Source: Rikenellaceae bacterium
Lineage (GTDB): Bacteria; Bacteroidota; Bacteroidia; Bacteroidales; UBA932
NCBI GenBank assembly: GCA_900769735.1
Contig: CAAGHY010000033.1
Span: 1 to 38,978 of the forward strand
Direction: 5' to 3'
DNA: 38,978 bases
Part shown: piece after piece, positions 1 through 7,157 of the stretch
Position numbering within the stretch: position 1 is the first letter of the stretch
How the letters are laid out: each line of letters opens with the position of its first letter
Program-made: the position numbers and the translations under genes
The notes under the pieces: model-generated
Databases searched by the model: none
What the model was told of the DNA's origin: nothing
What the model saw: the letters and a program-made list of their open reading frames with translations, nothing else

Positions 1-50
1 GGACCCTCTGATTAACAGTCAGATGCTCTAACCAACTGAGCTATTCAGGA
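1..50 (-). tRNA. tRNA-Asn (GTT), 3' part cut off by window edge
   Basis: Read on the minus strand from base 50, the sequence shows a 7-base acceptor strand, TA at tRNA positions 8-9, a D-arm with AGCTCAGTTGGTTAGAGC, and an anticodon arm TCTGA-CTGTTAA-TCAGA. The anticodon is GTT, which reads Asn codons. The variable loop and the first bases of the T-stem are present; the rest of the T-arm, the 3' acceptor strand and any encoded CCA lie to the left of the window. A well-formed promoter precedes it. Confidence 0.93.
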
Positions 51-87
51 ATATTGCCTTGCCTCCATTTGTTTGACTTAGCGGGTA

Positions 88-119
88 CAAAAGTAGAACA
101 ATTTTCCATATCCTCCAAA
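88..119 (-). promoter_or_regulatory. Bacteroidota-type promoter for tRNA-Asn
   Basis: On the minus strand there is TTTG (119-116), a 20-base spacer, then TACTTTTG (95-88). This fits the Bacteroidota primary-sigma pattern of TTTG about 20 bases before TAnnTTTG. Transcription would start around base 83, leaving a leader of about 30 bases before the tRNA. It is the cleanest promoter in the window. Confidence 0.7.
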
Positions 120-147
120 TTTATTTTACTAAAAGTTTCAAAAAATC

Positions 148-155
148 TATCTTTG
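148..155 (+). promoter_or_regulatory. -7 box (TATCTTTG) upstream of the CCDC81-HU gene
   Basis: TATCTTTG matches TAnnTTTG and lies 25 bases before the start codon at 181. I see no clear TTTG at the -33 position. A tiny out-of-frame ORF starting at ATG 171 overlaps the real start codon; no role is claimed for it. Confidence 0.5.
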
Positions 156-180
156 TAAAGTTGAAGATATATGAAAAGCA

Positions 181-858
181 ATGGATTTTAACCTCATTTG
201 TATAGAGATTCAAGAGCTACTCATTAATAATGAGAGTGTTACCCTTCCAGGAATTGGAAAATTGGTTATTGAGAACCAATCTGCAACTTTTTTGCAGGAC
301 GGTCTTACAATTGCACCTCCAAGCAAAAAACTCCAGTTCATTCCAGAAGGGGATCTGGTACAGGAGGGGGAAAACACCTCCAATATTGCCCAACTGTCGG
401 GAAGAATAATGGAGAACCTGGTTGCTCACGGGGAATTTTCAGTACCCGGATTGGGTATATTCTCAAAAAACGGGGATTCCCCCATTGCCTTTGCAGCTGA
501 TCCACACTTTGATTTTTCTCCCGATAATTTTGCGCTGGAAGCCATTGCACTTGAAGAGGTGGAAAAACCTGAACCGAAAAAAAAGGAAACCATTGTACAG
601 AAGCAGGAGAAACCTGCAGAACCTGTAAAAACAGAGCCGGCACAGGTGGAAAAGAGATCTTCAGCACAAAAGAGCGATGTGGAACACAAGAAAGACTGCA
701 GAAGGAAGTGGATGATGGGAGCGGTTCTGGTTGCCGTACTGCTGGCAGTTATAGTGTTGTTTGCAATCCTGTTCAAGGAAGATGTGATGCCATTGCTGCA
801 AAAAATACTTTACACAGAAGAAGAACTTCAAATAATACAGAAATGGGCTGCACAATAG
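181..858 (+). CDS. Membrane protein with two CCDC81-type HU-like domains
   Basis: A 225-residue protein. Residues about 1-60 (with the turn TLPGIGKL) and 66-122 (with SVPGLGIF) look like the two tandem HU-related domains of the bacterial CCDC81-like family found in Bacteroidota. A charged, proline- and lysine-rich linker (about 123-175) leads to one hydrophobic membrane segment (about 178-198) and a tail of about 27 residues. Many family members carry a C-terminal SPOR domain that binds denuded peptidoglycan; none is visible here and the chain ends soon after the membrane helix. The predicted topology is N-terminal domains in the cytoplasm with a short periplasmic tail. Function is not established; the family is often linked to DNA or cell-envelope organisation. 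A run of eight A at 577-584 lies in the linker. It faces mscS, with a terminator hairpin over its stop codon. Confidence 0.75.
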   Translation: MDFNLICIEIQELLINNESVTLPGIGKLVIENQSATFLQDGLTIAPPSKKLQFIPEGDLVQEGENTSNIAQLSGRIMENLVAHGEFSVPGLGIFSKNGDSPIAFAADPHFDFSPDNFALEAIALEEVEKPEPKKKETIVQKQEKPAEPVKTEPAQVEKRSSAQKSDVEHKKDCRRKWMMGAVLVAVLLAVIVLFAILFKEDVMPLLQKILYTEEELQIIQKWAAQ

Positions 859-873
859 TGCAACCCATTTTTT
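841..873 (+). terminator. Rho-independent terminator overlapping the CCDC81-HU stop codon
   Basis: AAATGGG and TGCAC pair with GTGCA and CCCATTT around a 4-base AATA loop, with one internal C/A mismatch. The 3' arm runs into a T-tract (868-873). The TAG stop (856-858) lies in the loop and 3' arm. There is no T-run for the opposite strand, so it should serve only the plus-strand gene. Confidence 0.65.
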
Positions 874-907
874 GTCTCTGAGCCTCCGCTGATCCGCACT
901 GCTGGAA

Positions 908-1903
908 TTACAGGCTTTCTCCCCAATTGAAGATCTTGAGCCCAAAATCCTTTGCCACTGCAATTGCGTGCTCCGTTATCTGCGATTTCACCCCCTCATA
1001 GATGGCCCAGCTGGTATTTTTGGTAAAGCAGTACATCTGCACCGGCAATCCGGTGGAAGTTGGATCCATATACCTTACCATTGTAAGTATGGTGTTGTTT
1101 ATCCCCGGATGGCGGTGGATATATGTTGCCAGATACATCCTGTAGAGTTCAAGATTGGTAATCCGGTCCCTGTTTGCAGGGAGCTGCACCTTGGTTCCCA
1201 TACGCTCCAATTCGTCGGGAGTACAGAAATGCACATAATCCATATCTATATTCAGGTTTACCGTCATACGGCGTCCTCCTCCCTCCTCCATTCCCCTCCA
1301 GTTCTGGAATGAGGAAGTTACAAGGGAATAGGCGGGTACGGTTACAATGGTATTGTCAAAGTTCTGCACCTTTACAGTAATGAGGGTTATATCCGTCACC
1401 ACACCGTTGGCCAGCGTACCCTGAACCACAATCCAGTCACCGGTACGCACCATATCATTTGCACTGAGTTGTATTCCAGATACAAATCCCAGAATTGTAT
1501 CTTTGAAAATGAATGACAGCACTGCTGTAAGTGCTCCCAAACCGGTAAGGAGCTTTACCGGAGATTTGTCAAGCAGTATGGCAACCATTATTATTCCGCC
1601 AATGAAGTATATTACTATCTGGGCAATCTGCACTATCCCTTTCAGGGGTGTCTTTTTATATTTGGGCTTACTGCCAAGCAGTTCATAGGTAATCTTCAGC
1701 AACTCGTTTACAATAGCCATAAACATTCCGGTAATTGCTATTGCGTTGAACCGCATCAGGAGGCTAAGGAGCTTTGATTCCTTTGGCCATATGAACGGCA
1801 CGGCAATCATAATTCCCATAAGTATGGCAACAGTAATGATTTTCCAGAAGAGCTTTTTAAGGTAGATTTTTGTCCAGTTCTTTTGTATTGTACCTTTTCC
1901 CAT
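908..1903 (-). CDS. MscS-family mechanosensitive channel (YbdG/MscM-like)
   Basis: A protein of 331 residues from ATG at 1903; an in-frame TTG at 1939 would add 12 residues but is less likely. It has several hydrophobic membrane segments in the N-terminal half. These are followed by the glycine/alanine-rich pore-lining helix (LTGLGALTAVLSFIF), the typical KDTILGFVSGIQL stretch, and the beta domain containing GDWIVV and TVPAYSLV. This is the core of the small-conductance mechanosensitive channel family, which opens under membrane tension to release solutes during hypo-osmotic shock. The RRMTVNLNIDMDYV segment after the beta domain resembles YbdG/MscM rather than MscS, so I suggest that subgroup. 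It is transcribed divergently from the small HU gene, with only 75 bases between the start codons. I saw no convincing TAnnTTTG box for it. Confidence 0.85.
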   Translation of the reverse strand: MGKGTIQKNWTKIYLKKLFWKIITVAILMGIMIAVPFIWPKESKLLSLLMRFNAIAITGMFMAIVNELLKITYELLGSKPKYKKTPLKGIVQIAQIVIYFIGGIIMVAILLDKSPVKLLTGLGALTAVLSFIFKDTILGFVSGIQLSANDMVRTGDWIVVQGTLANGVVTDITLITVKVQNFDNTIVTVPAYSLVTSSFQNWRGMEEGGGRRMTVNLNIDMDYVHFCTPDELERMGTKVQLPANRDRITNLELYRMYLATYIHRHPGINNTILTMVRYMDPTSTGLPVQMYCFTKNTSWAIYEGVKSQITEHAIAVAKDFGLKIFNWGESL

Positions 1904-1978
1904 TGCTGTAAGAGTAAAATCCGCACACTCATTAAACAATGGATTTTGGAATTTGTTATTGAGGAAAATCTGGTTGAT

Positions 1979-2236
1979 ATGAACAAGAAACAGCTGGTGA
2001 AAAGACTTTCACAAAAAACCGGACTTACTTTAGCGCAAAGCAATGACTTTTTGAACTCAGTACTTGACATTGTATCTGACACCCTAAAAAAGAAAGAGGA
2101 TGTATTTCTGCGCGGATTTGGCTCTTTTATGATAAAGGACCGTAAAGAGAGACGCACAATGAGCCTCAATACCAGGGAGATGATTACAATACCGGGGAAG
2201 AAAGTGGTAAAATTCAGGACACAGATGCTTGACTGA
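1979..2236 (+). CDS. HU/IHF-family DNA-binding protein
   Basis: An 85-residue protein starting MNKKQLVKRLSQKTGLT. It has the N-terminal helices, the VFLRGFGSFMIKDRKERR strand-turn that matches the HU signature, and the arm ending in IPGKKVVKF. HU proteins bend and coat DNA as dimers. The usual proline-containing NPxTG-type arm tip is replaced by MSLNTREMIT, and the chain stops a few residues earlier than the usual 90 or so. I chose ATG 1979 because the homology begins there; the 32 codons in front, open in frame, show no HU similarity. It is separated from the convergent Dabb gene by a palindromic terminator. Confidence 0.9.
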   Translation: MNKKQLVKRLSQKTGLTLAQSNDFLNSVLDIVSDTLKKKEDVFLRGFGSFMIKDRKERRTMSLNTREMITIPGKKVVKFRTQMLD

Positions 2237-2237
2237 A

Positions 2238-2269
2238 AAAATGGCTCTTGAAATTTCAAGAGCCATTTT
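2238..2269. terminator. Perfect 32-base palindrome, bidirectional terminator
   Basis: The left half (2238-2253) and right half (2254-2269) are exact reverse complements with no unpaired loop. The core is GGCTCTTGAAA paired with TTTCAAGAGCC, flanked by A-tracts on the left and T-tracts on the right. It sits between the stop codon of HU (ends 2236) and that of the Dabb gene (starts 2271), so it can end transcription from both sides. Confidence 0.8.
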
Positions 2270-2270
2270 C

Positions 2271-2573
2271 TTATTCCCAATAATCACACACAACCCTGCT
2301 TTCCCTGCACAATTTGCAGAAATTGCTTATCTCAACGTGAGCGGGATGCACCTTGTAAGACGCAAGATCCTCCTCACTGCGGAACTTGCTTATGAGAACT
2401 GCATCATAACTCATATCTGTGTGTTTGAAATCTATTCCAACCTCTGCAGAAACCAGCTCCGGAACCACTCCTACCAATCCCTCAAGACGCTGTTTCATCT
2501 GTTTGAGGTTCTCTTCTTTTGACGCTCCATTTGCAAAATCCTTGAAGCGCCACATTACAATGTGTACAAGCAT
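2271..2573 (-). CDS. Dabb (stress-responsive alpha/beta-barrel) protein
   Basis: A 100-residue protein with the Dabb pattern: an N-terminal MLVHIVMWRFK strand, a helix, LVGVVPELVSAEVGID, then a central SYDAVLISKF strand and the YKVHPAHVEI segment near the C-terminus. Dabb domains are small dimeric ferredoxin-like barrels. Some are stress-induced in plants and some are enzymes, but most bacterial members have no assigned role. It is a single gene with its own -7 box and lies downstream of, and on the same strand as, the first transglutaminase-like gene. Function beyond the fold is not known. Confidence 0.82.
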   Translation of the reverse strand: MLVHIVMWRFKDFANGASKEENLKQMKQRLEGLVGVVPELVSAEVGIDFKHTDMSYDAVLISKFRSEEDLASYKVHPAHVEISNFCKLCRESRVVCDYWE

Positions 2574-2589
2574 AATTTTTCAGTTTTCC

Positions 2590-2597
2590 CAAAGTTA
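2590..2597 (-). promoter_or_regulatory. -7 box (TAACTTTG) of the Dabb gene
   Basis: TAACTTTG on the minus strand ends 16 bases before the Dabb start codon, a normal distance for a short leader. No clear TTTG was found 19-21 bases upstream, so this rests on the -7 box alone. Confidence 0.45.
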
Positions 2598-2616
2598 CAA
2601 AAGAAATGGATATGCA

Positions 2617-4044
2617 TTACAGATATTCAACATTTATTTTCCATCTCCATCTGCCAAAGTAAAGGTTTTCCGCTTTCCACTCAACCTCTCCCCGCTGGAA
2701 ATCCACAGGTTCGCTTCTCAGGTGGGTCTTTGCAGGGAAGAAGTTGCCTGAGTAGTCTTCGTTCACGTAGTACCTGTGACTGTCAATGCCGCCCATATAG
2801 AAGCGGCGGATTTTGTCATCCTGGCTTGGAACAAGTCCGAATGATGCATCTACAGGCACCCAACCAATCCCTTCAAAGTATATTTCAGACCAGTCGTGCA
2901 TACCGCCCATACCAGGATGTGCCACAAATCCGCTCTGCCATTTTGCAGGAATCCCTGCATAGCGGGCCATAGCAATGAATGTAAGGCCAACCTGACCGCA
3001 ATCTCCGTGTCTGTTTTCAAGTACATATTCAGGAATATTGTCAAATGTGGCATATTCCCTGGCACTTGCCCAAGGGATGTTTTCTGCTATATAATCAAAG
3101 ATTCTGATTGCTTTGTTGTATGGATTGTTTTCACCTGCAATGAGAGAATCTGTCAGTTTCTTTAACTCTGGGGTGAAAATTACGTGGGTATTGCGCTCAG
3201 CGGTGTATTTTCTGTACAGTTCTGATTCTGTATTGTATGGCTTTACATCCTCAGGACCAAAGTTAAACCAATGGTCTGCCGTTTCAAGTTCCAGAGAGTA
3301 CCCGAATACCATTGCACTGTCCTTTACAGCAGGGGCTTCCATATAGATGCTCTTGTGCGCATAACTGTCGGGAGAAATGATGTAATCCTCATTTGTGGTT
3401 GAAAGGAGTTTTATATTGCCACTCCTTTTGTTTTCCCTGGGATACGGCATCCATACTCTTATGGTTTCCCCCTCCGGCACCTCATTCGATTTAACTGTAA
3501 TGGTGTAGGAAACCCTCATCCTTTGGGGTTTGGAAAGATGCTCAATTTTGTCCTTTTGGGTTTGTGCAACAACTGAAGGAATGTGTGTTGCAAAGAATTC
3601 ATCCAGATCACCAGGCTGGATTCCTTTAACATTATCCCAACATTTTTTTGCCTCCTTGTCTATTCTGAAAAGGTTCCTTGCAGCTCCCCAGAAATATTTC
3701 TTTTCACCATCAATTACCATACACTCAAGAGCACCGGTACTCTCCCAACGGGCAATCTGCTCCGGTGTTACATCCGGAATTATCTCCTTTATATATGCAA
3801 TGACTGTTGTGTCATCTGCCGTAAACTCCCCTCTTGTGCGGTGCATTGTCTGCACTTTTGCATCCAGATCCCACTTCCGGCCCGGATCAGGCTCCTGGGT
3901 TGCCATTTTCATCTTTATCATTTGCTCAGCCATTGTAAAGCTGCCATCTGCAATGGCCCTCTCAATTGACTGGTCTGTAATCTGCTGGTCCCGGCAGGAA
4001 ATTGCAATAACCGCCAAAACAAATAGTGCAACAATTTTTTTCAT
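2617..4044 (-). CDS. Transglutaminase-like lipoprotein (copy 1)
   Basis: A 475-residue protein with a lipoprotein signal (AVIAISC, Cys17). After a helical N-terminal region and a beta-rich middle (YTITV...IRVWMPYPRE), the C-terminal part carries a transglutaminase-like papain-fold core. The catalytic Cys is in HGDCGQVG (about Cys349), His in MHDWSE (about His383) and Asp in VPVDASFG (about Asp399), so the triad is complete. Bacterial members of this fold are more often proteases or amidases than true cross-linking enzymes. The lipobox suggests attachment to the cell envelope. It is closely similar along its whole length to the gene at 4845-6269, which lies on the opposite strand beyond efp. 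The substrate is unknown. Confidence 0.82.
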   Translation of the reverse strand: MKKIVALFVLAVIAISCRDQQITDQSIERAIADGSFTMAEQMIKMKMATQEPDPGRKWDLDAKVQTMHRTRGEFTADDTTVIAYIKEIIPDVTPEQIARWESTGALECMVIDGEKKYFWGAARNLFRIDKEAKKCWDNVKGIQPGDLDEFFATHIPSVVAQTQKDKIEHLSKPQRMRVSYTITVKSNEVPEGETIRVWMPYPRENKRSGNIKLLSTTNEDYIISPDSYAHKSIYMEAPAVKDSAMVFGYSLELETADHWFNFGPEDVKPYNTESELYRKYTAERNTHVIFTPELKKLTDSLIAGENNPYNKAIRIFDYIAENIPWASAREYATFDNIPEYVLENRHGDCGQVGLTFIAMARYAGIPAKWQSGFVAHPGMGGMHDWSEIYFEGIGWVPVDASFGLVPSQDDKIRRFYMGGIDSHRYYVNEDYSGNFFPAKTHLRSEPVDFQRGEVEWKAENLYFGRWRWKINVEYL

Positions 4045-4066
4045 ATTGGTTGGAGTTGAGTGTATA

Positions 4067-4074
4067 CAAAGTTA
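4067..4074 (-). promoter_or_regulatory. -7 box (TAACTTTG) of transglutaminase-like copy 1
   Basis: TAACTTTG on the minus strand ends 22 bases before the ATG at 4044. The -33 element is not obvious. The same octamer is used by the Dabb gene downstream. Confidence 0.45.
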
Positions 4075-4120
4075 ACAAATTCCTCTGTTTTCAGGGCCTT
4101 CAGTTGTAGAGACAGAAATT

Positions 4121-4150
4121 TTTGATTCTTGCAAACTTGTAGTATATTTG
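4121..4150 (+). promoter_or_regulatory. Promoter of efp (TTTG, 18 bases, TATATTTG)
   Basis: TTTG at 4121-4124 and TATATTTG at 4143-4150 are spaced by 18 bases. Transcription would begin around 4155, giving a leader of about 38 bases. The promoter lies in and before the frame-open stretch upstream of ATG 4193, which supports 4193 as the true start. Confidence 0.6.
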
Positions 4151-4192
4151 CACCGCTTTTTACAAGAATTCAATAATTTATACAAAAAATAT

Positions 4193-4759
4193 ATGGCAAC
4201 TACTGCAGATTTTAAGAACGGTTTGTTCTTCAACTACAATGGCAAACCTTGTCAGTTGATTTATTTCCAACACGTAAAACCAGGTAAAGGTCCTGCTTTT
4301 GTAAAAACAAAATTCAGAAACCTTGAGAATGGTAAAATCCTTGAGAACACTTTCAGTGCAGGTGAGAAAATTGAGATCATCACTGTAGAGAGAAGACCTT
4401 ATCAGTTCCTTTACAAAGATGAGACAGGATACAACTTTATGCACAATGAGACATTTGAGCAGATCCACCTTGAGGAGGATTTCGTAGACAATGCAGACCT
4501 TATGAAAGAGGGTCAGTATGTAGAGATGATGTTCCTTGCTGACGAGGAGAGATGCCTTACTTGCGAGCTTCCTCAGTTCGTTGAGCTTGAGGTTACCTAC
4601 ACTGAGCCTGCAGTTAAAGGTGATACAGCTTCTACAAACGCTCAGAAAGAGTGTACTTTGGAGACTGGCGCAAGAATTATGGTTCCTTTGTTCATCAACC
4701 AGGGTGAGAAAATCCGTGTTAAAGTTGAGGACAGAAGCTACGGTGAGCGTGTAAGATAA
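4193..4759 (+). CDS. efp: Elongation factor P
   Basis: An 188-residue protein of normal EF-P length. EF-P binds between the P and E sites of a stalled ribosome and helps form peptide bonds at consecutive prolines. The N-terminal KOW-like domain has the loop VKPGKGPAF with the tip Lys at about residue 32. The central OB domain and the C-terminal OB domain ending in KVEDRSYGERVR are all present. Lys at the tip is the residue that some bacteria modify (beta-lysine in E. coli, 5-aminopentanol in Bacillus); I see no epmA/epmB homologue in this window. The start is set at MATTADFKNG because the 15 in-frame codons before it overlap the promoter. It has its own promoter and terminator and so is probably monocistronic. 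Confidence 0.97.
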   Translation: MATTADFKNGLFFNYNGKPCQLIYFQHVKPGKGPAFVKTKFRNLENGKILENTFSAGEKIEIITVERRPYQFLYKDETGYNFMHNETFEQIHLEEDFVDNADLMKEGQYVEMMFLADEERCLTCELPQFVELEVTYTEPAVKGDTASTNAQKECTLETGARIMVPLFINQGEKIRVKVEDRSYGERVR

Positions 4760-4788
4760 TTTTCTGAGAAATTATTTTTAACTTTATA

Positions 4789-4820
4789 GCCGTTACCTGA
4801 AAGGGGTAACGGCTTTTTAT
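4789..4820 (+). terminator. Rho-independent terminator after efp
   Basis: GCCGTTACC (4789-4797) pairs with GGTAACGGC (4805-4813) around a 7-base loop and is followed by TTTTT (4814-4818). It lies 30 bases after the efp stop and just 25 bases before the next start codon. Confidence 0.85.
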
Positions 4821-4844
4821 TTGAAAACCATAAAACATTATACT

Positions 4845-6269
4845 ATGAAAAAACTTTTTGCACTATTGGTTATGGCATTTGCCCTTTATTCGTGCCAGAC
4901 GCCACAGATTACAGATGCTGCCATTTCTGAAGCCATTCAGAAAGGTAATTTTACCCAGGCTGAGCAGATGATCAAACTTAAAATTGCCACAGAGGAACTT
5001 ACCCCAGGCCAGATATGGGATTTGGATGCAAAAATCCAGACAATGCACCGCATCAGACAGGACTTCACCAAAGATGATACAACTGTCATTGCCTACATCA
5101 AAAATGTAATTCCTGATGTAACACCTGAGCAGATTGCCCATTGGGAGAGCACAGGCGCCCTTGAGTGTATGGTGATAGACGGCGTAAAAAAATACTTCTG
5201 GGCTGCACCAAGAAACCTTTTCAGAATAGACAAGGAGGCACAGGCACACTGGGATGTAAACGGAAGACAATCAGATGAGCTTGACGTATTCCTTGCAGAC
5301 TATATCCCTTCTGTAATAAAAAACACATCCAAAAAGGAGTTTGAGAATATAAGCAAACCTAAAAAGTTCAAGATCAACTACACCATAACAGTAAATCCCA
5401 ATGAGGTGCCTGAGGGTGAAATGATAAGGGTATGGATGCCTTATCCTAGAGAGACTAAACGCAGTTCAAATGTAAACCTTCTTTCTACAACCCATAAGAA
5501 CTATGTTATTGCTCCCGATGATTATGCACACAAAAGCATCTATATGGAGGCTCCTGCAATTAAGGACAGTGCAATGAAATTCGGTTATGAGCTTGAGCTC
5601 AACATTGCCGACCACTGGTTCCACTTTGGCCCTGAGGATGTAAAACCTTATGATACAGAGTCTGAACTTTACAAGAAATACACAGCAGAGCGCAATACAC
5701 ACGTAATTTTCACCCCAGAGTTAAAGAAACTTACAGATTCTCTTATTGCCGGTGAAACCAACCCGTACATCAAAGCTCAGAAGATCTTTGACCACATTTC
5801 AAAAACTTACCCTTGGGCAAGCGCAAGGGAGTACGCAACATTGGATAACATCCCTGCATACGTAATCAAGAATATGCACGGTGACTGCGGCCAGGTTGGA
5901 CTTACTTTCATAACAATGGCACGCTACGCAGGTATCCCTGCAAAATGGCAGAGCGGCTGGATGCTTCATCCTGGCGAGGTAAACCTTCACGACTGGGCTG
6001 AGGCATACTTTGAGGGCATTGGCTGGGTACCTGTAGATGTATCATTCGGCTTGGTTCCTAATGAGAATGATGATGTATACCATTTCTTCTTGGGCGGTAT
6101 AGATGCATACAGATACTACGTGAACGAAGATTTCTCAGGCAACTTCTTCCCTGCTAAAAACCACTTGCGCAGTGAAACAGTAGACTTCCAGCGCGGTGAG
6201 GTTGAATGGAAAGGCGAAAACCTTTACTTCGGCCGCTGGAAAGGCAAGATGAAAGTTGAGTATCTATAA
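4845..6269 (+). CDS. Transglutaminase-like lipoprotein (copy 2)
   Basis: A 474-residue paralogue of the protein at 2617-4044, alignable almost without gaps (one residue shorter, in the region around residue 140). It has a lipobox (AFALYSC, Cys17) and the same catalytic set: Cys in HGDCGQVG (about 348), His in LHDWAE (about 382) and Asp in VPVDVSFG (about 398). The start is set at ATG 4845, which gives a normal lipoprotein signal; an in-frame TTG at 4821 would put eight polar residues before it. It follows the efp terminator with no clear TAnnTTTG promoter of its own (TAACTTTA at 4779-4786 is a near match). It may therefore depend on read-through or on a weak promoter. Likely a periplasm-facing envelope protease or amidase; substrate unknown. 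Confidence 0.82.
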   Translation: MKKLFALLVMAFALYSCQTPQITDAAISEAIQKGNFTQAEQMIKLKIATEELTPGQIWDLDAKIQTMHRIRQDFTKDDTTVIAYIKNVIPDVTPEQIAHWESTGALECMVIDGVKKYFWAAPRNLFRIDKEAQAHWDVNGRQSDELDVFLADYIPSVIKNTSKKEFENISKPKKFKINYTITVNPNEVPEGEMIRVWMPYPRETKRSSNVNLLSTTHKNYVIAPDDYAHKSIYMEAPAIKDSAMKFGYELELNIADHWFHFGPEDVKPYDTESELYKKYTAERNTHVIFTPELKKLTDSLIAGETNPYIKAQKIFDHISKTYPWASAREYATLDNIPAYVIKNMHGDCGQVGLTFITMARYAGIPAKWQSGWMLHPGEVNLHDWAEAYFEGIGWVPVDVSFGLVPNENDDVYHFFLGGIDAYRYYVNEDFSGNFFPAKNHLRSETVDFQRGEVEWKGENLYFGRWKGKMKVEYL

Positions 6270-6282
6270 TGAGTATCTATAA
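6258..6282 (+). repeat. Short tandem duplication across the end of copy 2
   Basis: GAGTATCTATAA occurs at 6258-6269, encoding the last residues Glu-Tyr-Leu and the stop. It occurs again at 6271-6282, one base later. The second copy lies outside the gene, so the protein is unaffected. This looks like a small slippage duplication. Confidence 0.6.
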
Positions 6283-6285
6283 AAC

Positions 6286-6321
6286 AAAGAAGGTCCGGAT
6301 CGCTTGATCCGGACCTTCTTT
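6286..6321. terminator. Bidirectional terminator between copy 2 and the cyclophilin gene
   Basis: Sixteen bases (6286-6301, core GAAGGTCCGGATC) pair perfectly with 6306-6321 around a 4-base GCTT loop. The A-rich left end and T-rich right end make it usable in both directions. It lies between the converging stop codons at 6269 and 6337. Confidence 0.85.
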
Positions 6322-6336
6322 CTATAAAGGAATCTT

Positions 6337-7080
6337 CTACAATAGCTCCATTGTCATTGTAATGTCCTCTTTTGGTCTGTCACCGCGCGCAGTTGCACAG
6401 CTCTGGATCTTCTCCACAACATCCAATCCCTCAACAACCTCTCCAAATACAGTGTACTGGTTATCCAAATGAGGAGTACCGCCAACAGTACTGTATGCCT
6501 CTTTCTGCTCATCAGTAAATTTGAATCCGCCACGCTCCTTCACTGTTGCCTTTGTAAGGGCAATCAACTCATCCTGCAAAGCCATAAGGCCCGCCTGGTC
6601 CCTGTTGCGGCGCAAATCCATAATCTCCGCCTTGCGCTCAGCCGCCAAAGCATTGAAAACCTCCTGCTCCACCATCATATTCATCTGTTTCTCCATCTGT
6701 CCCAACTTGCCGCCAGCATAAACCTCACCCCACACAATGTAGAATTGGCTTCCCGACGAGTTTCTCTGAGGGTTCACCTCATCACCCTGTCTTGCTGCAG
6801 CAAGAGCTCCTCTCTTATGGAAAAGCTGAGGATAAACAATCTCTGCAGGAACAGTATAGCCCGGACCGCCTGTACCCAATGATTTGCCGGCAGGTGCCCC
6901 TTTGGAATCAGGATCACCACCCTGAACCATAAAATTCTTTATAACCCTGTGGAAAAGGGTACCGTTATAGTAACCCTCCTTTACAAGTTTGATAAAATTG
7001 TCCCTATGCTGCGGAGTCTCATCATAAAGCTTAACCTTTATGTCTCCCAATGTAGTCTTTATAAGTACTTCTGTTGCCAT
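6337..7080 (-). CDS. Cyclophilin-type peptidyl-prolyl isomerase with insertion
   Basis: A 247-residue protein from ATG 7080; an in-frame ATG at 7116 would add 12 residues. It catalyses cis-trans isomerisation of X-Pro bonds. The cyclophilin core is clear: FHRVIKNFMVQGGD (catalytic Arg about residue 45, Phe50, Gln53), then GSQFYIVWG near residues 110-118, and NQYTVFGEVVEGLDVVEKI near 208-226. Between the last two lies a charged, probably helical insertion of about 80 residues (about 125-200, rich in Met, Glu, Lys and Arg) that is absent from minimal cyclophilins of about 165 residues. Related insertions occur in other Bacteroidota cyclophilins. No signal peptide is seen, so it is probably cytoplasmic. 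It lies 77 bases downstream of the response regulator on the same strand with no terminator between them, so co-transcription is likely. Confidence 0.9.
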   Translation of the reverse strand: MATEVLIKTTLGDIKVKLYDETPQHRDNFIKLVKEGYYNGTLFHRVIKNFMVQGGDPDSKGAPAGKSLGTGGPGYTVPAEIVYPQLFHKRGALAAARQGDEVNPQRNSSGSQFYIVWGEVYAGGKLGQMEKQMNMMVEQEVFNALAAERKAEIMDLRRNRDQAGLMALQDELIALTKATVKERGGFKFTDEQKEAYSTVGGTPHLDNQYTVFGEVVEGLDVVEKIQSCATARGDRPKEDITMTMELL

Positions 7081-7157
7081 ATGTTTTTCTTTAATTATTG
7101 TACAAACTTTTGACATCCGCCCTCACCAAGCGGCTCAACACTTTGCTGTCCAACAGC

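Noticed and set aside
577..584. A8 run in the CCDC81-HU linker as a slippage site
   Set aside because: It encodes a normal lysine-rich linker; nothing else suggests a functional frameshift.
4193..4759. Transglutaminase-like neighbours as modifiers of the EF-P tip lysine
   Set aside because: Both neighbours carry lipoprotein signals and should face the periplasm, whereas EF-P is cytoplasmic. Adjacency alone is not enough.
7098..7157. Read-through of the regulator TAG stop into a hidden HTH domain
   Set aside because: Only 20 sense codons follow in frame before TAA, too few for a Fis-type HTH and without similarity to one.
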